Assembly: GCF_003073045.1 (NCBI RefSeq)
Contig: NC_037594.1
Location: forward strand, 18,606,927-18,670,926
Length of the DNA stretch: 64,000 bases
Source: Pomacea canaliculata
Taxonomy: Eukaryota; Mollusca; Gastropoda; Architaenioglossa; Ampullariidae
Direction: 5' to 3'
Numbering within the stretch: position 1 is the first letter of the stretch; each line of letters opens with the position of its first letter. The position numbers and the translations under genes are program-made. Below the pieces are notes generated by a model. It was not told the DNA's origin. It worked only from the letters and a program-made list of their open reading frames with translations, and did not search any database. Below, piece by piece: positions 52,342 through 62,937 of the stretch.

Positions 52342-55300
52342 ATGTTGAAGTTTGTGTTGTTGGTGTGCCTGGTGCTGACAGTCACACAGGCAGTCAAATA
52401 CCACAAGAGTAAACTACAGTTTGCACAGAAACGAAGCTTAATGACGAAACGACAAGGTGAGCGAGCTCTTGTCCTCTGACCTTTCACTTTCTGGAAATCA
52501 CGCGGCGACTGTTTGAGGGAAAAAAACGAAGTTTTCAACTATTGAAACTGCAAGCTGCTCAGCTTGTATGAACGCATAGCTTCTCGAACTATACTGTTTC
52601 AGTTTTTCACTTGGAAAGTTAGTTTGTAGGTGACAGTGTTTGAAGACCTTCATACAATAAAGTATAAGCGAAGACAATTCTTAATAAATTATCTTTGCCC
52701 TTTGGCTTCTGTTACTGTATTTTTTCCTTCTTTTTTTCCTTCATTATTTGTTCACTTTTCTTACTTAATCTGTTGCATAACGTTTGATGCCAGCTAAATT
52801 CCGTTGTGTGGGTATTACAGCAAGAATCTGTGGTGAGAACCAGTTCTTGTGCACTTCCGGTGAGTGCATCCTATCGGAGTGGACGTGCGACACACAAGCC
52901 GACTGTGCTGACGGGTCCGACGAAAAGGAATGTGGTCAGTGTGATGATAATTATCACAGTTCTAGTTCAGCTTTAATGATTAAAATCATCTTCGAGCGCT
53001 GGTATGTGTTCGTCTCTTTCTATGACCCCCGCCACTTTTTTTAATAGTTTGGGGAGAAAGTTGTATTTCTCCTTCATACTTTAAATAATCTCTTGGGTTT
53101 CTAAAGGGTCGTTACATTCATGAGCTCTTGTGCACGAACACAAGATAAGGAACGCTCTCGCAACCCAGTTTTTAACCAGGAATTTTTTACATTCTTTTTA
53201 CAATAAGTGGAGCATAAAACACACACACATACAGAGGGCCTAATAACTTTTTGACATACATGCACACATAATTCATCCATACATGTATGCATTCCAATTC
53301 ATAAACAGATATGTACGGCGTATGTCCTAAATACATCGCTGGCTGGTCCTCCACAGAAAGTCCTCATCTTCCAATATCTCGCTTTTTGTGTGTGCATGTT
53401 CATTTTATCGTCTGTAGTTGTATTCGTCTCTCCGTCTCCCCTACGTCTCCCATGTGGTACCTGTTGTTCACACCTGGAGATCGCCGTTCAGTTTAGGATA
53501 CAATGTTTTCATATTGTTTATCATATTTTTCCAGACTGCGTTTGCAGAGGTGAATACAAGTTTCAGTGCGCAAACGGCAATTGTGTTCCCCGGGGCGCCG
53601 TTTGCGACAGGTACAACGATTGTGGCGATAACAGTGACGAAGCTGACTGCGGTGAGTGTTTCCAATGGGCGTATCTCAAATTTCCTTCTTTTTTTTTTTT
53701 TTTTTTTTTGTTTAATCACGAAACTTTTTGTCCAGGTACAACTTAAATACTTCTCAGCAAGCTAGTCCCTGTTAAAAGACGAACTATTTTATTTTGAATT
53801 TTAAATTATTTTGTCGGATTATTTTAAGCGAGAAGTCTTACTACCATAATTTCAACAGGTGAATAAGAGAAATATCATGCAGTCTCACCAAAGAAGTAGG
53901 TAAATGTTCCTCACATCATCAAATAACTTTTGAACTGATTACGTACCGCTCTTTACAGAACCAGTCACCTGTGAACCCGACCAGGTGCAATGTGACACAT
54001 ACAGGTGTATCCATGAGTCGTGGGTGTGTGATAACGACTACGACTGTGATGATGGATGGGACGAGAGTGACTGTGGTAGGTTGCTAAGTTACCAGCTGCA
54101 GTGCGCATGTGTCAGCTGACTGTTAAAGACCAGCCAGAAACATGAAATTATCACAAAATGGTTTATTGGCAGTGCAATAATTAGTTTATCACACACTAAT
54201 TATTGTCGGAGATATTTTAAATTAATTTTTAAAGACGAAATGAGAAGAGGACCAATATAAATATTGACGTCTGACGTCACTGAACGTCGTGGCCAATCCG
54301 AGATTTCGATAGCTATGACGTCATGGTTGTGTTTCGTTCTTCACGTTTCTGATGTCGTTAAAAAGCTGTCTGACCTTTTAGTTTGTTTGATGTGTGTGTG
54401 TGTGTGAGATGAAATCACGTGTTCAATCTGCAGGTGGCACGTGCAGGCAGGATCGGTTCCCGTGCGCTGATGGGTCAAAGTGCATCCCCATTCATTGGGA
54501 ATGTGATAATGATGATGACTGTGCTGACGGAAGTGACGAAGCGCACTGTCGTGAGTTTAATAAAACAAAGATGTCTTTCGTCTTGTCTCTCTCTCTCTCT
54601 CTTCCCCTTACTCACTCTATGTTGCTGTCACTTAAGGATAGTAGAAGATGACCGATGTGATCAACACGCTGGCAAACTCCTATCAAACATTTTATGCTGA
54701 CCTAGTCTCCCTGCGTATATCCTTGTACATGAAGTAGTTAATACTTGTGGCGACATCTGCTTACGGAAATACACCAGGGATGCGGGAAAATTGCATTAAT
54801 GACTTATTTTTGTTTGCGGGAAAGTGGGAGTGACAGCTAGTTGCTGAAAGGTAGGATGAAATTTTGTTCAAGAAGATTGTCGGATATTACAAAAAAAGCA
54901 TAAAAGCATGATGACCAGGTGTACTTAGGACCGTTTATTTGGTGCGCTGTGGATGACATCACATGTTCAACCTTCAGACGGCACGTGCAGAGAAGACCAA
55001 TTCCAGTGCGTGGATGGGTCGAAGTGCATCCCTGCATCCTGGAAGTGTGATGGCGGTAGGCACTGTGATGATGAAAGCGATGAGCGGGACTGTGGTGAGT
55101 ATTTATAGAATGACCTCACGCCAAGTTTCTCTCTCTCCATCCCCTCTCTTATCCTGTCTCTGTTTGATCGCATGACTACTCTCTCGTCAAGGTCGATTCG
55201 ACCTTTATTTCAGTCCATTCGTTCACAACCTCAGATTGATGAGATTACATCTCCGAGTCCATTTCAGTCCGAAACCGGTTGCTTTAATATCTCCACCATA

Positions 55301-56302
55301 CATGAAGCCTGAAAATGGAACTTTTGTGCTCAGACCATTTTCTCTTTCACTGCGCTTCAAAACTGTACAAAGTAACAAACCAAATATAATAAATGTTATA
55401 AAAATATGTTCTGGGTGATCTTGATATTTTAGCTGAAGCTGTTTTTGACCTGTTCATTCAGTATGCGATCCTGAAACCCAGTTCAAGTGCACCAATGGAA
55501 GATGTATTAGTCTCGACTGGCGATGTGACAGTGAGGATGACTGCAGTGATTCTTCTGATGAACTTGCTGCCGTAAGTAGCACGTGACGCACGAAGTTGTG
55601 CGAAAGGTCATTTCCGTGGGTGTAATTTCTGTGTCATCATGCCAACTTGTTTCTCTCACGCCAGTCCTACTCATATCGTAAGCTCAGTCCGCATGTTTAC
55701 TCACTTGTTGAAGTAGCAGAATGTTTGAATTAACGCAAGAAACATACCAAGGGCTTTAGTTTTGTTTGCTTTGGTTTTACAGACTGACAACAACAACTAA
55801 AATGACTATGCGTAAGAACACCTACTCACCTGCAATCTTTACATCTTCTAATGACAATACCTAACCTCTGACTTGACGTGAACTTTTACCATATCTTACT
55901 CTAACCTGTTACAAAACTTTAAAAAAAAACAAAGATAAAACAAAAGACACCAGAAGCAAAACATATTTTATATTTTGCACCGTTCTCTACAATCCCGTAA
56001 AGATATGAGAGTATAATAGTATAGAGACTTAGGGTCCCCTTTATTTATTTTTTTTCCTTTAATCTTTTAAGTTCTATAATTTATCTTTTCTGTTACTTTT
56101 TTTCCGCATCATTGAAATATCAGCAACTCTGCACCCAAGTGTGTGTCGTGACCACATGACTAAGCGAGGCTGTGCGTTGATGAACGACACGATGCACGCC
56201 ATCTGTCTGGACGACGACCTCGGCTTCAAGTACTGCCGCAAGTTCTGCGAACTGTGCGTGGAAACGAGGAGGAATAATTTGAAAGCACTTATCTTAATCT
56301 GA
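52342..56302 (+). CDS. L11: secreted LDLa(6)-ShKT-like protein, subfamily III, D doubled
   Basis: Eight exons: signal/pro 52342-52456, A 52821-52934, B 53535-53651, C 53959-54075, D 54434-54550, D' 54978-55094, E 55462-55571, F 56124-56302. A is almost the same as in L10. B is [61 protein letters not shown]' [21 protein letters not shown] is one base short just before its last cysteine, which would put F out of phase. F itself reads well: [31 protein letters not shown], then a longer tail ([14 protein letters not shown]) where L12 stops after LENEEK. Both changes lie at the 3' end and may be linked to each other or to errors. AATAAA at 56422. Confidence 0.8.
53685..53709. repeat. Poly(T) tract
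   Basis: About 24 T with few interruptions in the B-C intron of L11, preceded by CTTC. Confidence 0.85.
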
Positions 56303-56492
56303 CTTGCTGTGAGTCCATCCTTGTGCATGAATTGTCCGGGCTTTAAAAAAAGTCGTGAATGGGAAGAAACAAGAATCGAACTCACCTCACTTTGCCTTGT
56401 ACATCGCTTGGTGACGTCATGAATAAACTAACACTTTTTTCTGGTTTATTGGCTAATAAAAATGTTTGATAGATTGATCGATTGATGGCTGG

Positions 56493-56545
56493 ATGATGAT
56501 GATGAGGAGGAGGAGGGGGAGGATGACGACGACGACGATGACGAT
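56493..56545. repeat. GAT/GAG/GAC triplet-rich tract
   Basis: Mixed triplet tract in the L11 3' flank. A similar tract lies in the same position after L12 (62360-62407), so it predates or followed their duplication. Confidence 0.85.
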
Positions 56546-57317
56546 AAAGCATCGGGACCTGAACAAGCATCCTTCTCGATGTTCAAACCACCTCCTTACA
56601 ATAACCGAACAAAAAAAATAAATCAAAATATTTGTACTAGGTTGTGGTAGGTGTATTGCGGGCTATTATTGGGGAAAGGGGTTGTTATGGATGCTTAGCA
56701 ACGTAATAGGTCAACGGAAAATTTGGTTTGCATCGAAGTTGCGAAACTAACACTTTAAGTTAACATTAAAGGTTACAGAAAAAAATTCAAGTATGGTACA
56801 CAACCTTAAAAGAAAAATAAATTCTATTTACGACAACAAATGGTCTGAACCTTGAGGTCAGCTAAGGACATTTTGCCCACAACGATCAAGGGAAATAACT
56901 CGAGTCAGTGCTTTTTAACTTTCAAACAGGACTTGGAATTCATGTGTTTATCGACAACAGGTGCTAAAAATGTAAAAATTTAAAATCATAAAGTACTTTT
57001 GTACATGTTACAAACAGATTAAAGTTCATATTTCGGCTATGTAATGCGAATGAGGTCAGGATGTCTTCCTACTGGACAAAAAAAAGCCCTGAGTTTGACA
57101 GACTATACTTTCTTTTAGTATGTTTTACACTTGATATTATGCAAAGCAGCTGAAGTGCAACAAAAACAACATTCGAGATGAAAAAGTATTTGGCTATAAG
57201 ACTCACGGTCTTCTTCTGATCTTCATGATATGAATACTTTTTATTTAGAAACGCACCTGTCAGACAATGCTGTACATGTCAAAATCAGGGCACCTAGGCG
57301 ACACAAAAAATACAGGC

Positions 57318-57324
57318 TATAAAA
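57318..57324 (+). promoter_or_regulatory. TATA box of L12
   Basis: GCTATAAAATTC, 112 bp before the ATG; matched by L13. Confidence 0.65.
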
Positions 57325-57429
57325 TTCACCTTAACGCTCAGATAACACCATTCTACTCGTCTGGTATAAGGCTATCTTTCTCAAGCATTTCGTCTCTCAG
57401 AAAATTCACTTTTGTGTAAGGCAGGAATC

Positions 57430-60400
57430 ATGTTGAAGTTTGTGTTGTTGGTGTGCCTGGTGCTGGCAGTCACACAGGCAGTCAAATACCACAAGAGTAA
57501 ACTACAGTTTGCACAGAAACGAAGTTTGATGGTAAAACGACAAGGTGAGCGAGCTCTTGTCTTCGTGACCCTTAGCTTCCTTAAAGGTCAAGACGCAGCT
57601 GCTTCGCGGAGAGCTGTAGTTGCTGTATGGAGAGTGATGTCCCTTTGTCTTACTGGCTAAAGGCTGACTGCTCTCCCCTACTTTCATATTTGCTCGTTGA
57701 TCTGCGTGAAGTTTTGTGTCTAATGTTCATTAATATATCTGTTACGATATTTACTACGTTCTTGTGAGGATTCCTGTGTCTGCGCAACTTTCAGTCTTTT
57801 TCTGGGCCATTTTATTTCTACTGTTACCTCTGCGCCATTTGCCATTACTTAGATTTGAGATCTACACATGGCACTGTCAACTGCACACTCTGATTACCTC
57901 CCTGCACCTACACTCTGATTACCTCCCTGCACCTGCTGTCGAGCTGTCACAGCAAGCTTTTGGTACAATACAGGCCAGTCGGACATGACTGACATCAGGC
58001 CAGCCTGACATGACTGACATCAGCTATCTCCAGGAAGCTCAGGTTACAATGACCGTTAGCGTGTTGATCTCACAAGACTTGTGTTGATGGAATATTTCTA
58101 TCTGCCAAAGTTGGACCAAGGCACCGAATATTGCGAGATGAGCTTCCATACAAATGTCATCATAACTTTCAGATATTTGTGGATGCAGAACTTTACTGAC
58201 TTATCGAAGATTCCTTCTAATGGCATTCGCAACATCTGTTTAGTGTCTAACTTTCCATTGTCTTCCTTTTATCTTTACAGGTCAGTGCGACCTACCTCGG
58301 CCGTAATGCTGCTCGTTACAAGTGCATAAATTAAATAAGTTTCATCAATAGCTGGTAGTCGTCTTCTTTTCTCACTCTGTACATTTCTCCTTCACTAGTT
58401 TTCTCTTTTTTTAGTTTGCAAATTGTAATGCTGTGATTGTTCGTGAGCTGTTCTATTGTTGAAGGTCATGAGGCTCGCTGCCAGGTGAAAAATGGAATGA
58501 TGATGAGGATGATGATTGATGATGATTGATGATTGATGATGATTGATGATGAAATTTCAGCGCAGAATAAGAAGCTTAAATCCTATTTGTTTATTTTTAC
58601 TGCATGTTGCAGCACGAATTTGCGGCGAGAACCAGTTCTTGTGCACTTCCGGTGAATGTCTTCCTTCAATGTGGACGTGCGACACTCAAGCCGACTGCGC
58701 TGACGGATCCGACGAAGCAGAATGTGGTCAGTGACTGTTGTGTACTCTATACTTCCAGACCATCACTATCAGCATATTAAGTCTGCGAATAGCGTGTTTT
58801 TATGCGTTCCTTTTTTTCAATCCAACAATCATACGTCTACATAACTTAAGGTTCTCAAACTCTCTGAGTTCTATTACATTACCTTGTGGGTGTCATTTTG
58901 GAGCACCTTCAAGGGTCTGGGATCCAGGCTATTGCAAATTATTTTAACGCTACTTTTGAAAGAAAAACCTGTTCACTGTAACCAGAATGCATTCCTAGAG
59001 TATATATTTTCACACCTTTAACCGTCTATTTGTAGATTGCACTTGCAGGGGCGAACAAAAATTTCAATGCAAAAACGGCAACTGTGTTCCCCGGTCCTTC
59101 ATTTGCGATGCAGACAACGATTGTGGTGATAACAGCGATGAAGTTGATTGCCGTGAGTGATTCCCTATGTTTAATATTTTACTCTGTTTTCGTCTTATCA
59201 TGCTTTAATTATCTCTATTTCAATAATTTTTCATATTACCTAGTCCCTTTTTAAAAATATTTATACAAGTTTATTGTGAATTCTGTTTACACAGTAAAAG
59301 AAAAAGGTAAATAAGAGAGTTTTACATGTTATCTAGACTTTACTCCAACAGATAAGGGAGATATTTTTAAGTGCCATCTGGCTTTGAAATCCCTCCAATG
59401 ATCCTCTACCTCCTGCTTTCTGCAGACCTGGTCACCTGTAGACCTGGCCAGGTGCAGTGTGACAACCACAGGTGTATCGATGCGTCGTCTGTGTGTGATG
59501 GTTCTGACGACTGTCGTAACGGATGGGACGAAAGAAACTGCGGTAGGTAGTGTAGACTGCAAAGTTATCGCCGTTGAATGTTCATCTTGTGTTGTTAAAG
59601 GCAGACCCGAGACGAATATGAAATTAATCTCAAACTTGCTGGCAGCGCTAAAAGAGCTGAGCGCTTTTTTATTATCATTAGTTTTCAATACTTTCCCACC
59701 CCATTGAACAAGAACAAACGGCTCCTGTCTTTAAATCATTTGTTTTAGAAAAGAATGCACGTTGACCAAGCACAATGAGTTATGTTTCAAGATACATACT
59801 ATTGACAAACACATACAGCTTGTAATGATGACTCATCTTCTCCGAGTGTTGTATAGCATTATATTTCTAAAGATTTATTTAAAACCTAAAATATAAAATA
59901 AAACGGAATCTAAACGTCTGGCTTAAAGCAAATATGAGCAATATTGGTAAGGATTGTAATTTTGTTGGGAAAGAGTATATAAATTGATACATATACACGC
60001 TATATATTTATATGCATCATTGCTTATATAACGCTTCATTTATTGCGGTTTCACTTTATCGTGGTTTTTTAAATATATCTAATTATGTATAGTGGAGTTT
60101 TCACTATATCGCGGGATTTAGGGGTATACAGATATATAGATGTTTATATAAAATTTGTGAACTTAATTATCTCTACCTAAAAAATTTAAGACAATAAAAT
60201 ATATATACAATGTCAATTCTGACATATTAAAAGAACATTAAAATTTAAATAGAAATAAAATAATGTGTACAGCTGGTCATTACAGTACTTTACACAATAT
60301 AAACGCAGTTCTGTATGCCACTTCCGTTTGCGCATGTTTGCCAACATGATATTGTACACGGCACACTATTGCCTGATATTTACAGCAGTGTGGGGATGAT

Positions 60401-62157
60401 TTATAAATCCTTAATATATACATAATATATAACACTGCTACTTCACGGATTTTCACTTAAAGGAGGGGTCTTTACACCGTAGCCCTCACGATAGGTGAGA
60501 AATTAGATGGTCTTAAAGCATGTTCATTGTGCAGGTGGCACGTGCAGACACGACGAGTTTCAGTGCGCGGATGGCATTAAGTGCATCCCTGGTGGCTGGC
60601 AATGTGATGGGGATGATGACTGTGGTGACAGAAGTGACGAGTTATGTGGTGAGTGTTTGTGTCATCATGGTACGCTATTATAAACCAATATTTTTGATTA
60701 CTCTATCTATATATATATACACCCAGTATTTGTTGCTGTCTCTGAGTCATTTATTAAAGCACCATGTTTCACCAACAGGAGGCACGTGCAGACCAGACTA
60801 TTTCCAGTGTGCGAATGGGAAGTGCATATTCGCTAACTTTGAGTGTGATGGATATGACCACTGTGGTGATAAAAGTGATGAGCAGCACTGTGGTGAGTGT
60901 TTGTAGCACATCGTGATGTTCACCCTGCACCCTTCAATCTTTTTGGGACCTAATTCTATAAGAGTGTCATCTCTCTAGTACCTAACTTTCCTCAAAAAGT
61001 ATATACCCATTCCATACCTTAGAAAGTCTGCTGCGTCACACAGGTATCGCTTGTGACCGTTCCTTCAAATTCCAACACTTTTCTTTTAACCTCGAGATCA
61101 TAAGCAGATTCAATAAATGGAGCTTACCGCTTAAAATCGTATACAAACCTACAATCAAAATATAATCAATTTCTAACAAATGAGGCTTTCCATTATCACA
61201 GCATGTTATTTTATTTTTAATTGTACATAATACAATTGTTTGTACAGTATGTAATCCTACAACCCATTTTGCATGCGCCAACGGAGGGTGTATTCAAATC
61301 GAATTTCGATGCGACCATGGCGATGACTGCGGCGATTCTTCGGATGAACTCGGTTGTCGTAAGTAACACGTGACCCATGAATAAACCAGGAGTTTAGCTG
61401 GAGCCACATTCGGTCAGGTGGTTAATGCACAGGTCATAGACGTTCACGCGAAGTCCCGCCCTTTTCCTATTGTTGTCTGTCTTCGTCATTTTTAACAAAA
61501 CTCTTTATGTTGACTGATGTTTTAGAACAAAAAATCAAAATTATGTCATGTTAAAATACCTAGGATTTATTCTTTCTTTGCTTCAATTTTACAGTTTGAT
61601 AACAACGATTAAGATGATAACTACTAACACGACTAAGCCATGGCTAGTTAAATATCACCTGTTCGAGTAAAATCTTACAATACTAATCATTACTAATCTC
61701 TGACACTTTCTTAACCCTGATCTTCTCTGAACCATTGCAAAACAAATAAAATAACCGGTAAACATAAGAGAACAGAAAAATATGTGTACATGTTCATGTA
61801 TTGTTTCTTCACCTTTCCTTACAGTCGTGGATTTATTTTTACTCTCTTTGAAGGTAAATGGGTTTATCGCTTTTTAATTTATTTACTTTCTTATTTTGTG
61901 GAATTCTCTTTCTCTTTTTGCACTTTTTCTTTAAGATTTAAGTATTATTATTTACTTTAATTCACCTTTTATTTTTTATTTTCTGCATCTTTGAAACATC
62001 AGCAACCCTACACCCCAGTGTCTGCAGCGACCACATGACTAAGCGAGGGTGTGCGCTGATGAACGACACGATGCACCCCATCTGTCTTGACAGTGACCTC
62101 GGCTTCAAGTTCTGCCGCAAGTTCTGTGACCTGTGTTTGGAAAACGAGGAGAAATAA
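57430..62157 (+). CDS. L12: secreted LDLa(6)-ShKT-like protein, subfamily III, intact
   Basis: Eight exons: signal/pro 57430-57544, A 58613-58726, B 59036-59152, C 59426-59542, D 60535-60648, D' 60779-60892, E 61248-61358, F 62003-62157. The total is 318 residues with no frame break, the best reference copy. The leader [18 protein letters not shown] precedes a basic pro-region with AQKR and a final MVKRQ. A is [75 protein letters not shown] (one residue short before its last cysteine), D' [19 protein letters not shown], and [21 protein letters not shown] is [37 protein letters not shown], stop. The ATG is chosen because it starts the conserved leader. AATAAA at 62298. Confidence 0.93.
57965..58022. 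repeat. Two-copy 25-bp repeat, first intron of L12
   Basis: Two units of a motif containing CTGACATGACTGACATCA. The same motif is expanded to eight copies in the matching intron of L13. Confidence 0.9.
58490..58552. repeat. GATGATT-type repeat before exon A of L12
   Basis: Several units of GATGATTGATGAT ending about 60 bp upstream of the exon A acceptor. Confidence 0.85.
60035..60495. mobile_element. Probable non-autonomous DNA element remnant (MITE-like) in the C-D intron of L12
   Basis: Repeated phrases TTTATTGCGGTTTCACTTTATCGTGG and related at about 60048-60120, and CTTCACGGATTTTCACTT with CCCTCACGATAGGTGAG at 60441-60500, flanking AT-rich sequence. The palindromic TATCGCG-type motifs fit element ends, but no clear inverted repeats or target duplication could be set by eye. 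Confidence 0.4.
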
Positions 62158-62937
62158 TTCGAGGGCATTTTTCTTAACCTCACTTGTTGTTAGTTCCTCT
62201 TTGTGCATGAGATGTTCGGGCTTCTGAAAAAGTCATAAATCGTCAGTAATGAGACGTTTTCGCACTTACATCCCTTTGTCTTGTACATCGTTTGGTGAAT
62301 AAAACGATTGAAATATTTTTTTTGTTCCTCGTTTTTTGGCAAATCAAAATGTTTTAGAGATCGACGACGACGACGACGACGATGATGATAATGATGATGA
62401 TAATGATGCAAACTGTCTTCCCGATCTTTAAACCACTTCCTTCCAATAACCAAACAAAAGTTATTAATCAAAATATTATTGTTATGATGACGATGCTGAT
62501 GAGGAATGATAGTGATAGAGAGGCAACAGGCAAAGGGGTTTCATATTTTCAAAGTTCGAGTCATTTTTCGGGCAAGACCTGAACAGTTTACATGGCATAC
62601 TATTTCCTTTTAGCATATTTTACTCATAATATTATGCAAAGCAGATGACGGGCAAACAAACACAAAATTCGAGACGAATAAGTACTTGTCTATAAGACCA
62701 ATTTTCTTCTGATCTTGCTTAATGATGTGAATACTTTTCATCTACAAACACTATCTTTCAGACAATGAAATACAAGCTGTCAAAATCAGGACATCTAGAT
62801 ATGGCAAGCTACACAAAAAATACAGACTATAAAAGTCGCCTTAACGCTCAGATAACAGCATTGTACTCGTCTGGTATAACGCTATCTTTCTCAAGCATTT
62901 CGTCTCAGAAAATTCACTTTTGTGTAAGGCAGGAATC
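62158..62937. other. Intergenic region L12/L13
   Basis: L12 3' UTR (AATAAA at 62298), triplet tract 62360-62407, then a promoter region that repeats the sequence before L12. No other gene. Confidence 0.6.
62828..62834 (+). promoter_or_regulatory. TATA box of L13
   Basis: ACTATAAAAGTC, 110 bp before the ATG, in the block shared with L12. Confidence 0.65.

Larger units (their letters stand above)
56303..57429. other. Intergenic region L11/L12
   Basis: L11 3' UTR, a GAT/GAC-rich tract at about 56493-56545, and the L12 promoter. From about 57.06 kb onward it matches the region upstream of L13 (from about 62.57 kb). Confidence 0.6.

Noticed and set aside
9755-62157. Calling the family a toxin or venom gene cluster
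   Set aside because: Only the last domain resembles ShKT, which also occurs in non-toxin secreted proteins; five or six LDLa modules are not typical of known toxins.
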